Part shown: in pieces, positions 35,006 through 47,805 of the stretch
Numbering within the stretch: position 1 is the stretch's first letter
Layout of the letters: the number at the start of each line of letters is the position of its first letter
Assembly (NCBI RefSeq): GCF_014633365.1
Contig: NC_068346.1
Span: forward strand, 11,987,030-12,051,029
Direction: 5' to 3'
DNA length: 64,000 bases
Origin: Diospyros lotus
Taxonomy: Eukaryota > Streptophyta > Magnoliopsida > Ericales > Ebenaceae
Program-made: the position numbers and the translations under genes
The notes under the pieces: generated by a model
Told to the model about the DNA's origin: nothing
What the model saw: only the letters and a program-made list of their open reading frames with translations
Database searches by the model: none

Positions 35006-35399
35006 AGTACCAACCAAGTTGTACACCATACTTGAATGCTAGAGAAATTTTTGAACACCCTATTCTCTTTTTTTTCGCAACTTTAGAGCAATAAGTGAGT
35101 TTAAATGATGATGGTTGAAGGCCTTAAATACTATAAAGAATAGAGAAAACAGTAGTTGAATCAAACATCTCTCTTGATTAATTTTGAAATTGAAATTAGT
35201 CTATGTTTTATTAGATTGCAAATAGGGGTCATTTGTCTCTTTTCATTTCAGCTTTTCAGATATTAGAACTTCATTTAAAAAAAGTTAGTCAAGAAATGGC
35301 TATTCTACTGTAGTTAATCATTAAAGAGAATTAGATAAAGAGAATACTGCAAAATATAAGATGTAGATTTACATCATTTTCATATTGGTTATTCGAATA
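35006..35399. other. AT-rich spacer between SINE and solo LTR
   Basis: No feature recognised. Confidence 0.4.
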
Positions 35400-35404
35400 T
35401 ATGT

Positions 35405-36621
35405 TGTTGAGCCAACTTGCTCATATTAATTAAATTTTGATGATTAACAAAAATATTTTTATGATATAAATATTTTCTCTTACTCAAGCAAAAAGTAAAT
35501 TTATTTTAAATTAAAATAGAATTGTTTTTAGACATGTTTTCTTATTTTAATCATTTATGTCTCAAAAACTTATATTTGAATTTTTAAATTTCGAATTAAA
35601 AGAGAATTATTTTTAGACATGTTTTCTCTCACTCATACAAAAAATAAATTTATTTTAAATTAAAGGAGATTATTTTTAGACATGTTTTCTTGTTTTAATT
35701 ATTTATGTCTCAAAAGCTTATATTTGAATTTTCAAATCTTGATTTCTTATGCAAAAAGTAAATTTATTTTAAATTAAAGGTGAGACGTGTTTTCTTATTA
35801 TTTGAGAAAGTTTAAACATTTTTTGAATTTCAAACTTCATATTAACCCTTTCTTTAGTGGCTAAAATCTTATAAATACCCCCCCTTAAACTCATTTTTTG
35901 AGTATCTAAGTGTTTCCATTGCATATTCAAAGCACTCGAAAGCTCTCAAACGCTCTCAAGCAAAGCATCCAAATAATTCGAGGCTCTCGAAATATTATTG
36001 CACATCCACCGAAAAGCCACAATGGAAAGGGAGAAAAGTTCTTCAAGTCTTTTACAACAAATCTGAACTTTTTCATTTGAGATTATAAATTTATTTATTT
36101 AAATATTATTGTCTTGTATAATTTGTTCTTAATTGCTTATTTGTGTCCAAGTGTGGACAAATTATTTGTAACATTTAAATTACTATTGTGGATTGTATAA
36201 GTTTCCTAAAACCATTAAAATCTAGGTGAATCTAGATTCCAAGGTAAATTAGAAAAAAATCTTGGTGTAGTGGTTGCCTAGAACACATTATAATCTAGGT
36301 GTGTATCTAGTTTTCAAAATAAGTTAGTGTGGAAAATTTGGTGATTTTATTTAGTGGGACCCCTAGGGTGGTTAAACATTGGGAGAGTGGATTAGGTGTG
36401 TATGGAAACACCGAACCACTATAAATTGTGTTGTGACTCATATTATTTATTCTTGTTATATTTTGTGACTTACATTAATTATTAATTTCAAATATAATTT
36501 ATTATATTTATGAAATATATATTCTTAAATAATTATTAATAAAAAATATTCATTAAAAGAGAGAAAAATTTTAAACACTCAATTCACCCCCTCTTGAGTG
36601 GCCATACCTTAAGGACCAACA
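35405..36621 (+). mobile_element. Solo LTR, SIRE-type Ty1/copia
   Basis: 1217 bp beginning TGTTGAGCCAAC and ending GGACCAACA, with a perfect TATGT duplication (35400-35404, 36622-36626). The 3' part (CAATTCACCCCCTCTTGAGTG) is the wording of SIRE/Maximus-type plant LTR ends, and a TATAAAT sits at about 36420. The first 400 bp are imperfect tandem copies of an AAATTTATTTTAAATTAAAG / TTTTAGACATG unit. No internal region is present. A partial relative lies at 51000-51510. Confidence 0.9.
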
Positions 36622-36643
36622 TATGTTAAAAGGAATTTATAAG

Positions 36644-37205
36644 TGTTGTCAAAATATAATAATAAATTTATTTAATTAGAAATATCATCGTCTGGCCGCT
36701 TGAATTTACAAGGAAAGAAATAGTTAGAGGGCGTGGAAGAGTCTCCGTGCAAACATTTCAATACTTAAGTCATACACTAAAATTAGGAAATTATAAAGCA
36801 GAATTTACACCAGTATTAGAGACATACTTTTTAGAATTAGTGCTTGCTTATTTGTAGAGGGGTATGCAATAATTCTAAATAGTCTATGATTAGTATTATC
36901 ACATATAACGTCTATTTTGACATTTCCTAATCCTATTAGAATTAGAATTCTTACAGATAACGTCTATCTTGATATTTTCTAATTTTTTTAGGATTAGAAT
37001 TTTTACAAATAATGTCTATCTTTTATAGATGATGTTTATCTTCCCGGAGAAATTTTTGGATATCGAAATTATTTAATTTGCGTGTTGCATAGGGGCCCCC
37101 ATTTGTGTTGCATGGGACCCCCTGTTTTTGGAGAAATTTACACCTTAAAACCCAAAGAGTTATTTTGGGTTTTTGGTCTTTTAATGGGCTTTTTCCTGTA
37201 ACACA
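36644..37205 (-). repeat. 3' LTR of the non-autonomous minus-strand element
   Basis: Partner of 43769-44313; shared blocks include CGTCTGGCCGCTTGAAT and GGAGAAATTTACACC. Confidence 0.8.
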
Positions 37206-37896
37206 ACAATTGCTCCCCATTCTTTCATTCGAGTTTCTAAGAGGAAAGAGTAGATTGTGTTATGGTTTGCCCTTATTTCTGATACTAGATCATTCTCACA
37301 CTTTGAGTTTTTGATTTTGGATCATTCTCACACTTTTTACGTTTCTGATTCCAAATCATTCTCATACTTTTTGAGTTTTGATTCTAGATCATTCTTACGT
37401 TTTTCGCATTTTTGATTTCATATCATTCTCACACTTTTGTGTTTCTGATTTTGGATCATTCTCACGCTTTTTGGATTTCTGATTCTAGATCATTTTCACA
37501 CTTTCTGCATTTCTAATCTCAAATTATTTTCATGTTTTCTGCATTTTTTATGCTAGATTTTTGGACAATGAGCTTAGATCATTCTCTCATATTTCACACT
37601 TCGATACTAGGTTTTAAATAATAAGGCTTTTGTAATTTGCAATTTGAACATGCTTTCCTTGCACTTGCCAACCACATAAATTAGGGTTAGAATGGAATGA
37701 TAGTGTTAAATAGTATCATATATTGGTTTTACATATGAACTATTATATAAAAGTCAATCATCTTGAATAAAACCTTAATGTCATTTTAGAATAATATCGT
37801 CGGCTCCCCAGTTTGAGCATAGGGGACAATCGGGCTCGAACCAAAAAGTGATGAGGATTTTGAAATCATGATGATCATACTGATTAAGACTAGATT
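37206..37896 (-). repeat. Interior with about 36-bp tandem repeat
   Basis: From about 37265 to 37600, eight or nine imperfect copies of a unit GATTCTAGATCATTCTCACACTTTTT-like, period about 36 bp. On the minus strand several copies read as a repeated 12-residue block (E-N-D-L-E-S-E) with intervening stops. The rest of the interval has no recognisable coding sequence. Confidence 0.75.
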
Positions 37897-39072
37897 TGTC
37901 AGGGCCCATTCCTAGATTTACCCGCTAGTATGGAAAGTCCGAGAAAATGTCCATTCAAAATGGATACAGATACACAAATTACTCAAAAAAATTTATTTTT
38001 GTATTTGCTCACTAACAATAGGAGCCAAAATAAATTATGCATCATTCTTTACACTATCATCTTGGGCTTACCACTCATACATTTTCGAAATAAAAGGCAT
38101 TAAGATTTTAGATACATAATGAAGTACTTTACTTATGCCCTCAAAACTATACCTATGGATCTTGAGGCCGGAACATCTCTATACATATCTAATCAGGACT
38201 CGCCCTAAATAACTATCTTCTCCTTTCCTGGAATGACAAAAGAAATAAATGTGAGCCACAAGGCTCAGCAAGTATATAGCAAAGGAAAACATCAATAGCT
38301 CGATATATGAATGCATGAATAACCTAGAGCCAAGGAAAATCATTACTCAACATCTAGACATCAATTAAATTTATGCCTTCTACACTTGATAACATCTTCA
38401 AAGAAATACAATTTTTTACATTTTATCAAAACACATTTTTAATCCCATAAGGCAACCATGCACATGTGTAACAGATTGGCACACAAGGCCCCTTTAATCA
38501 CATGAATCATATGTACATAAACGACACACAATCCATGTCATGCGATTATCTAACACGTTACCCAGCCATAACATAAATGCATAGAGGCACACATATGGTC
38601 CTTGGGGCTTATATAAAATGCATATGTTGGTGCCCAAGACCCTGAGTATAATCCTGTGAGCAGCCAAGGACATGCTACCAAATCAATAACATAAGCCCAA
38701 GGCTCTCATATCACACCCATTAGTATCATATCCACCTCCATTATCATCATATGCCGAAGTACTCGCAATCACATCAATATCACAAGCTATTGTAGGACTC
38801 AAACCCCCCGTCTTATGCATCACAAGATACAGTTGTTATGGGACTCAAACACCCCAGTCTTATGCATCACAAGATATAGCTGTTGTGGGACTCAAACCCT
38901 CCAGTCTTACATATCACAATCACAACCCAATTTCCACGACCACTATCACCATGTGGTATAATTACACGGACACAACATCATACAAGATATGCATAATTTC
39001 ATCTTCATATCCTCATGTTCAATTACAATCAAACATTTCTTATGCAATTCATGTGTATGTCATTACACAATT

Positions 39073-41676
39073 TGTAATGCCCCGTTTTTCCAGAACGCAC
39101 ATTACCTCGAGATTTCGGGAATATATTTTTTTTTTCCAACATCATACACACAACATAAGCCTCTCAATATACATACCCTCATCATAATCATTTCTCGACA
39201 ATCCTGATTATACCTTCTTAGCATATCAAAATTTAAAAATTAATAGACTATGACAGGTATTATCAATCACATCAGCGGAAGTAAGAGAAAAACCTCAATG
39301 ATATATAACCGACAAATTTCATTTACAGTCAAATAACTGAATCGATGTTTCACATGAAAATATCAAAATATTACATAATCTCTGAACATCGTAATCATAG
39401 ACAAAAACCTACGAAAACTAAACATAGCAGCTATATCTCGACGACATCTTTTCCCTTAGCGCCACTGCTTTTATTTGGAACGTTTGAATATTTCAGGGAC
39501 ATAGTCCAAATTAGATGCTGAATCATCTAAATGAGAGTTCAAAAACATTTTCATGAATGTATGCAAAATCATATATAAAACCGACAAATCCTAACATGGC
39601 CTATCCTAAGAGAATCCCACACAGTACTTAGCCCTAACCAGGAAAAATACAATCTCTCTAAATGCGACACGACCACATCAACCCATTGGCAAATACAATC
39701 TTGCTTAAGAGGGACAACCTCGACATATGAACCCGGGAATTACCCCATTGTCATTAGTAGGCATTACGCTCCTACTCAAAAGCACTCCAAAACCCAACGC
39801 AACCTTAGTCCCAAGAGTATCACATCAGTACTATCCCCGGAATCAACTACACCTCGGTATTAATGATATTGCTCAAAGGAACCTGGGGTGGTGTCCACTC
39901 TCAACCCCACCACTTGAGTACTGTAGGGTGAAGTCCGTCTCAACCACGTACCAAGTGGGTCACATAGCATTAATCCTCGACACACATCCCGAGTGTTGTC
40001 ACTCAAAGGTCACATCATAGGTTAACAACCCACGTCCCACATGAACAACACATAACATGCCAATGCCGAAAATCATAACATGCATAACATAAAATCAACA
40101 TTTCAATGTATGCAATTTATCGTACAAAATTCAATACATGTGTAAATAATCGTTTGGATGAACCATCGCATGAAACCAACCGCTCACAGTAAATCAAAAG
40201 TGATCAAAAGTAACAAGAATATACACAAGAATTTGATTGAACAACTCACAGTAAACCATTCACATGCCACAAACAAGTTTTTCCGGTAAAACCACTCACC
40301 TTGAACGTATTCGGATCGCCTCGATCCTCATGCACCGCCTCGATTCGCAAGCCAAATCACAACACTCGTACTTATACTCAACCTCGTGCCACAATACTCC
40401 CTAAACACCATATTTAGCATCAAAATCTATTTTCCTCAATTTTTCATAATTTCTTTTATTTTCTTCCTTGATCATTCAAAAATAATTATTTCCTCAAAAC
40501 ATTTCTCCAAATTTTTCAACACAATAATTCCTAAAATAAATATAGAAAAATACTGGAAGAAAAATTATCGAAATAACCTTTCTCACGCGCCTGGCGCGTG
40601 GTTGTGCATGGAGTGTGGCCCGTGCAACTCACATGCCACATTCTTCTTTGAATTCCAGCCGTCGATGATAGCTCCGATGGCCGATCTGAGGGTACCCCCT
40701 TGAAGCTCTCAATTAGTTGATCAAGATGGCACCAACCTCCGGCCGAAAACACACCGAAAAAGACCCCGATCAGGCAGTTGTAGGCGAGGCTTGGTGGATC
40801 GCCTCGCCTTTCCAGCCACCCTCGAACCACCTCGAAAACCCACGAAAATCTCCAGAAACTCTCATCTTACCCCAAGGATCAAAAGCCCCTTATTGGCTTC
40901 CTTCAATTTGCCCTCAAGCTCGAGCAATTTGTTGCTCTAAAATCGGCCAAAACCCCTCGCTATTTATAAGCCAAAACCAACCCCCACGTGGCCAATCACC
41001 AGCTATAGCTTCTCCCACATGCCTCTTAGACCATCCTTGGCCATGCCCTGACGAAATTTAGCTGTCATTTCTTCGGATTTTCCAGCCAAGCTTGCGGTCA
41101 GATTTGCCATGCTTGTGCAGGTTTTCAAAAAATGCATTTTGACCCCCTTGAAACTTTCTTTTGCATTTTGGCCCTTATCCTCACGCCCCTGAATTATCCA
41201 ACTATTCCACTAAGCCCCATAAGTTCCAAAATCTTCATTTCACCCCTAAAAATCTAGAAAAACCACCGTTTCAACCTTTCTCAACCAAAATCAATAAATT
41301 ACAGCCCGATTATACGTAAGATCATATGCTGACTGAAAATCCTTATGTTTCTTCTCGAAACCTCTTAAGGGTTGTTTCTTATATTTAATATAGCCTTACT
41401 CGAGGTCCCGTTGACTTCCCGAAAATCCCTTACCATCATTTAGTTCCTCAACTTAAATCCTAGCTGTATTGAAACCGTTTCAAATCTGATTTCTTTCTAT
41501 GCCATAAATCTTATCTCGGAATACTTGATACTGATGTACCATTTTCTTTAGGCATCTAAGCCCCGGGGTACTCCCTACAACTGATTCAATGATTTATTTT
41601 GCTATTAAACCCATTTTTCGGTATCCTAAGCTCCTCGAAATTACGTGGGAACCTTATGCCAATACAAGGTATTACA
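39073..41676 (-). mobile_element. Solo LTR, same family as the 15667-25426 retrotransposon
   Basis: 2604 bp with a perfect CAATT duplication (39068-39072, 41677-41681). On the minus strand it starts TGTAATACCTTG and ends GGGGCATTACA. Blocks such as GAAGTCAACGG and AAGAAACAACCCTT match the LTR at 15667 in the same order. It is nested within the larger solo LTR. Confidence 0.9.
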
Positions 41677-42349
41677 CAATTAAATACCTTAATACATGCA
41701 AGCTCTTAAAACATAGCTTCATACACATGACCATACTATGAATGCACAATAGTAATTACTGCAAAGCTTAGCATATTTCATATATGTCATAATCCCACCA
41801 TCATAATCAATTTCAAATGCAACTTATATAATCACAATCATAAGGCATATTATGGTTAATATTCTTAGTGTTTTATGGGTGTATTTCCTTTACCGAAGGC
41901 CCTTATCTATCATACAATTATAGGGACATTTCAATGTATTAGAAATTTTTATACGCACTTCACAACTTAATTCACACAATCATATAACCACATTATCATT
42001 CCTGTATTACTTCCAAAGCCCTTAAGTCTACTTACATCATTTAGCATTTAAGTAGAGTTCATCACGATAATTTTTGCCCACTAAGATTCTTGGTTATTTC
42101 ACACAATTCAACATTTAAATAGAAACTAATTTTAAGGAAGGAGAAAGCTACAAATCAAGCATACTTTTCAAAGGAATCCCACAGGCTCAATAGTTGCCCA
42201 AATGGTTCAAATCCTACACCAAATTGAATATTATCGAGTCTAGATTACAACGCAAAAAGCAAATCTTAATTCCAATATTTCTACAAAGAGTTATGCCCAA
42301 AAGAAAGCAAGGTGCGCATAACTCCTCGTGCTGAAAAAATATGGGTGCT

Positions 42350-42620
42350 AAAATGACTATCTTAAGTCGACCGAAGTTGGGTAAAATGCTGGGTTTTAAT
42401 ATTTAGTCGATCAAAATCTAACTTAGGTCTACTGAAGTTGCCTAGAATGAAGGTTTCTAAGCTTAGGTCAATCAAACTCTGATTTAAGTCGACCGAAGTT
42501 AGGCAAAATGCTTATTCATAATCTTAGGTCAACTGACCCTTCAACTGAATCTACACACAAGCTACTGGATGACTTAGGTCGATCGAAAAGGCAACTTCAG
42601 TCAATCAAAGTCGTGACAAG
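42350..42620. repeat. Array of TCGACC/TCGATC motifs, about 60-bp period
   Basis: Four or so imperfect copies of AAGTCGACCGAAGTTGGG-like sequence alternate with AGTCGATCAAA words. A looser array with the same words is at 44600-45080. Confidence 0.65.
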
Positions 42621-43768
42621 GGTTACGAACAAACACGAATGCGAAACAAAAGAACACATAAGGTACGGTCAAACCCATAGCTGATTTCCTAACCCACAAA
42701 TTCCATTCCTTAAAGGAAAACACGAGGTGAACAAACCCCATAGAGACTATCAATGAGACTTAACAACATTTTAAGAGAAAACTCATAAATTTTGAAAGAA
42801 ATGGAATAAAATTCATTAACTGCAAAAATGGTCCTCAAGACTACCACAAGGATAAAAGCCATGATCATTTATACAAAATAAACATTTCAGCCATCATTTA
42901 GAAGAAATAAATATTGAATGTTTTCTTGAAAGAAGAAGAAAAGTAGGAACTTGCCTTTGAAGCCTAAACTAAGGTGAAGAAGAAGCAACCTGCTAGAGTT
43001 GGAAATCCACCTTCTTGATGCTCTAATACAAAAAAAAATGGAAGAAAAAGAAGAATAAATTGAAGAAGAAAGGAAGATAATAAAAAGATGTTGGGAAAAG
43101 GGGGTAGAGATGAAGTGAAAAAGAAAAAAAAACAAGACAAGAAAAGGAAGGGGGCATAGCATTCACGTCTACCCCTCCCATCACCCTTTTTCCCCATTCT
43201 ACATTTGTCCCTTAATTGCGCACACACACATATAAGCCCAAGCCCATTTTGGTCCTTTACCATTTCATTTCTTTTGTTTAAATCTCCATTTATATTGCAC
43301 ATGGCCCAAGCCCAAATCCATTAGAGATGGGTTTATTTTAAATCTTCCAACAATCCGTTGCATTTAGGCCTTTCAATCATTGGCCCAACCCATTTTTTAA
43401 CATGATAAACTCAATTTATACTTCATTTTAATTTTTCACATACATTTCATTTTTCCTATGAATTAACATTTTCATTAATTTTTCTTTTTATAAACACATA
43501 AAATATTTTGACCCATTTCATTTGAACAATGCCTGAAATGCATCACACATAATAAAACCATATTTCTCATAAAATTTTAGACCCATTAACGGATTGTTAC
43601 AGGATTATTCTCGTGGATCCTGAAATATTACAATATTACTATTAGGAGGGTTATCTACATTAGGACCTTTTTCGTCATTTATGTTACTCGTGGCTTGAGA
43701 TAATGTTAGAACCATTTTAGTATCCTTAGGCTTTTTGAACGTTTCCCACAAACGGTATCAATTGTTAT

Positions 43769-44313
43769 TGTTGAGACACAACAATAAATTTATTTGAATA
43801 AAAACGTTATCGTCTGGCCGCTTGAATCTATAAGGAAAGAAACAGTCAGAAGGCGCAGGAGGTTCCTTGTGCCTCTGATACTTAAGTCAAACACTGAAAT
43901 TACTAAAAATTGTATAAGAAAATTTATACCAGTATCAAAGACGTACATTTTTTTAAAATAAGTGTCTACTTATTTATATAGGAGTGTAGAGTAATCTTAA
44001 GTAGTCCGGGATTAGAATTATCAAACATAACATCTATCTTGATATTTCCTAATTTAGTTAGAATTAGAATTCTTACAGATAATATTTATCTTGACATTTT
44101 CTAATCATATTAGGATTAGTATTCTTACGGATAATGTTTATCTCTTATAGATGATGTTTATCTTTCTAGAAAAAATTTTGGATGTCAGAATTATCTAGTT
44201 TATGTTTTACATAAGACCCCCGAGTTTTTGGAGAAATTTACACCTTAAATCCTAAAAGCCCAAAGTGTGAGATTGAGCTTTTGAGATTTTAATGGGTTTT
44301 CTCATATGACACA
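43769..44313 (-). repeat. 5' LTR of the non-autonomous minus-strand element
   Basis: 545 bp, partner of 36644-37205. On the minus strand it starts TGTGTCATATGAG and ends GTCTCAACA. Confidence 0.8.
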
Positions 44314-45285
44314 ATATTCCGTTTAAAGGGAAACATTAGAAAGAAAAGAAAATATATTTGAAATCTTAAACAAAGTCTTTCAGCTAAAAAATAAGAGGCA
44401 GGTTGCCATAACACATTTTTATGTAAACCATTAATGATATGAAAAATCTATAGTTTTGTCATTTGTTAAAAGAGAAAAATGTTTTTTTCAAGAGAAAAGA
44501 TAGAAAAAAAATCCTTAAAATGGATAAAATATTAATGGTTAAAAGAAAGAAAAAAAAATAATCAAAAAGATGGAAGAAGAAAAACTTTGGAGATGATAGC
44601 ATTTGATCAACCAAATCACAATTTGTTGACTAAATATCTTCCTGGATAAGCTAGAAAACTATTTTGGACGAGTCTAGTCAACTAACATATGTTATTTGGT
44701 CGATCAAACAACCAGTGATAAGTCTTACTTAGGCTATTGTAAAACTTTGATTGACCAAACACTAACCTTTGGTCGACTAAAATTTCGTGTTAAAAAAGAT
44801 TTATAACTTATTGTCTAATATTGATCGATTAATTTTTTACATTGGTCAATTAAATCGGTTCCTAAAACATTCTGGACTTATTTAATTGACCAAAGTTGAT
44901 ATTTTAGTCAACTACATGATAACCTTTGTGTGTCTTATGATTCTAGACAAAATTGGTCGACTAAGAAGAGCAAAGCAGTCGATAGAGAAGTTTATAGTAA
45001 CATTATGTTGAGATTTGATTGACCAAACTAGAATAGTTGGTTGACTAGACTTCCTTAGACTATAGAATTTAAAACTCTTATTCAAACCCAAGCACTCTAT
45101 CTAGCGTTCGTGTCATTTCGGTCAACCATCCTAATAGTCAACAATATTTAGATGGTTTTGTCTTGATAAATTTTAATAAATTTAGATAGAGATACATTTT
45201 GATATAAAAATATTTTATTACCATCAAAAGCGTATGAGTTTTATCGTTGAAGTTAACAACAATGTTTATAATCATATGGAGAATG
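44314..45285. other. Spacer with scattered GGTCGACTAAA-type motifs
   Basis: Between 44600 and 45080 short words TTGGTCGATCAAA, TTGATTGACCAAA and GGTCGACTAAA recur about ten times at irregular spacing and in both orientations. The interval precedes a decayed copia gag and may be its leader or LTR. No gene seen. Confidence 0.5.
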
Positions 45286-47805
45286 AAACTTTAGATTTTT
45301 GTTTATGAATTAAATTAGAAGAGTTGATGGTAGAAAAATGTCCAACAATAAATCTTTATTGATGTGTAAATTGATGAATTTGAAATATAAAGATGTAATC
45401 TCATGACTAACCACTTTAGTGAGATGCAAACACTGATTAATTAACTTGGCAACGTGAACATTAATTTTGATGATGAGATATAGACATCGTTTCTTAAAAA
45501 CTCCATTTCAAACAATTGGCAAACTTTGGTAGTTATAGTTAGTAATTTAGAATCCAATGATGTTACTTATGAGTTAGATGAAAAATAGCATATTAAATAA
45601 GAAAAAACAAGGAGAACATAAATTGTTCATTATCTCATCCAGAGACCCTAGTTTCTTAAAATTAGGAGAGAAACTAAACAAGAAGTTAGAATTACAGAAG
45701 GAATTTTAGAAACAAATCCAAATCAAGAAAGAATGTTGAGTATTATTGGTGTTATAAGAAGGTTTAGGTAAAGAAAAATTGTTATAAGTGAAAAAACTCT
45801 CAAATGAAGAAAGGCGACAAGAATATAGAAAATAATAACAAATAAATAGTTACATATACTTATAAAGAGATTATTGTTATTATTATTGATAACGAGAATA
45901 TGATAAATTTCTCATGTTACCAGTCAGATCAAATTATTGAAAACGGTACATCTATTCATATTATTTCAAGAATGAAAGTCTTCTCATCTTATCAACTCAT
46001 CTTATCAAATAAGTGATTTTGGCATTATTAGAATAAAATATGATAGTGTTTTGAAAATCATAGGCATGAGAGATGTTACTTGGAGATTATCACAAATTGC
46101 AAGTTAGCGCTTAAAGACGTTAGATATGTACCAAAAATTAGACTAAATTTAATTTCTATTGGACAGCTTGATGACTAAGGGTATAATGACATCTTAGTAA
46201 AGGGAAGTAGAAATTTCATCAAGATTCTCTTATTATGCCCAAGGTCAAAAGTACAATTCACTTTATTTGATGCAAACAAAGTTATACAGTGTAAAATTGA
46301 ATAATTTAGACTGTGATTAGATGACAGATTTATGGCACAAAATTCATGGACATATAAGTTAAAAAAAAGGTCTAAGTTTGTTAGTTAGGACCCATCTATT
46401 GCCAAGTGTTAAAAGGAGTTGCATTAAACACTATGAACATTGCTTGGCAAGTAAGCAACGCAAACTTCATTTTAAAAATTATTTTACTGAAATTACATTC
46501 TTGAGACATAATATATTTGATGTTAGTGGTCCCATGACAACTAAAATAATTAATGGTGTATTGTACTCTGTCACATTTGTTGATGATTTCTCTAAAAAAA
46601 AATTTGGGCACATACATTTAAATCTAAAATGAAATACAATACGTATTTAAGGAATTTCATGCCAATGTTAAAAGACAGATGAGTAGAAAATTGAAGTGCA
46701 TTTGAACAAATAATGGTGGTGAGTAAATGGAACCATTGATTAACTACAGCAAAAGTCAAGGTATATAGCATCGAATGATTATTTTAAAAATTTCTCAAAA
46801 AAATTATATAGTAGAAATGATGAATCGTACCATACTAGAAATAGTGAGATATATGCTTTCACATGTAAAATTGTCAAAGACTTTTGGGGTGAGGCAATGA
46901 ATCTAATTAATCTTTCACCTTTATCTTATTTGAATACTAATGTTTCAAAAAGGATATGGTTAGAAAAGAAAATTTTCTACAATCACTAGAAGGTATTTGG
47001 GTGTGTTACTTGTATGTACATTTTGAAGGATACGAGGTCGAAGTTTGACTACAAGTCAAAGTAGTGTATTTTCCTTGCTATAGTCATGATAATTCTGGAT
47101 ACAGACCTTGGGATTCAATTGCCAAGGATATTGTTTTTATTGAGGGCTAGGCAATTGAAGATATGCAGAAATATAAAGATTCCATATTTAAAAAAGGTGA
47201 TTCAGATAGTTGTTTCCAGCCTGAAATGAGATTTGATATCAGCAATGAACATGGATTTGGCTGTGGATATATTGAAACTAAAGGTTGAAAGCACAGCAAT
47301 TGATCTAGAGTAACAATAACAACAGTCTAACACAAAAGCAGAAGATCAATTAAGGAGGTCCTACCTATATATAGAGCTAGACAACCTTCAGGGAGACAGT
47401 CTCGATCTGATAATGTGATGCTTACTGATAGGGGAGAACCAGAACCATAACTCATGAGAACAAAGAAAAGCGGCTAGAGGCTATGAAGCTAGAGACAGGG
47501 TCGGCTCAAGGGGTTGGAAGCCTAGGCCATTATCAATTTAGGGGACTCAACCCCTTAACAAAAAATTAAATTTTTTTTTTATTTTTTATAATTATTTCTC
47601 TCTTTTTTAATTATTAATTAAAAATAAAATAATTTTGGACAATAATAACTGACTTTTGAAATCTTTTTGGCCCCCTATTTTGGGGGCCTTAAACACTTGT
47701 CTCGATAGTCTTCTCGTTGAGCCGACCCTAGTTAGAGATGTAATCTTTAAATAAAAATAGGACTTAAGAGCTAGTAACATTATCTAAGAGAAAGAAAACT
47801 ATGAC
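45286..47805 (+). pseudogene. Ty1/copia gag-pol remnant (Tork/Tnt1-like)
   Basis: Broken plus-strand frames give gag (I-N-F-D-D-E-I, L-V-V-I-V-S-N), pre-integrase sequence (V-R-Y-V-P-K-I-R-L-N-L-I-S-I-G-Q-L, then E-H-C-L-A-S-K-Q), integrase (D-V-S-G-P-M-T-T, V-T-F-V-D-D-F-S) and the post-integrase V-F-G-C-V and S-K-F-D-Y-K-S-K blocks. The last recognisable stretch is the approach to reverse transcriptase (E-A-M-K-L-E, then E-L-V), continuous across a 235-bp hAT-type MITE. Stops and shifts are frequent, including TGG-to-TAA. No reverse transcriptase core or LTR pair is visible. The order suggests Tork/Tnt1-like, but lineage is uncertain. Confidence 0.8.
47496..47730. mobile_element. hAT-type MITE, 235 bp
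   Basis: Ends are CAGGGTCGGCTCAA at the left and TAGGGTCGGCTCAA (reverse strand) at the right, 13 of 14 identical and of hAT type. Flanks GCTAGAGA (47488-47495) and GTTAGAGA (47731-47738) form an 8-bp duplication with one change. Excising the element and one flank restores the copia reading frame, which confirms the borders. It has no coding capacity. Confidence 0.9.

Larger units (their letters stand above)
37897..43601 (-). mobile_element. Solo LTR (gypsy-like), itself split by another solo LTR
   Basis: On the minus strand it begins TGTAACAATCCG (43601) and ends GGGCCCTGACA (37897). Flanks are GGATT and AGATT, one base different. Without the nested unit at 39073-41676 it is about 3.1 kb. 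The GCTGAG...CTCA module with its downstream CCAGG lies about 370 bp from its 3' end (38226-38272), the same spacing as in the LTRs at 7454, 10627 and 55662. It also contains a TCGAC-motif array (42350-42620) and an AG-rich leader-like stretch (42900-43150, minus). No coding domain. Confidence 0.65.
36644..44313 (-). mobile_element. Non-autonomous LTR element with nested solo LTRs
   Basis: Two direct repeats, 36644-37205 and 43769-44313, align along their length and act as LTRs; on the minus strand they start TGTG and end CAACA. Once the nested solo LTR (37897-43601) is removed, the interior is only about 850 bp, too short for gag-pol. It is therefore TRIM- or LARD-like. Minus-strand sequence after the 5' LTR has a short gag-like opening (M-V-L-T-L-S-Q-A-T) and, further on, a 36-bp tandem repeat. 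A purine-rich tract (GAATGGGGAGC) lies before the 3' LTR. The outer flanks do not show a clear duplication. The LTRs are well diverged, so it is old. Confidence 0.75.

Noticed and set aside
37265..37600. Regularly spaced repeats resembling a CRISPR array
   Set aside because: Repeats are imperfect and contiguous without unique spacers, in a plant retroelement.
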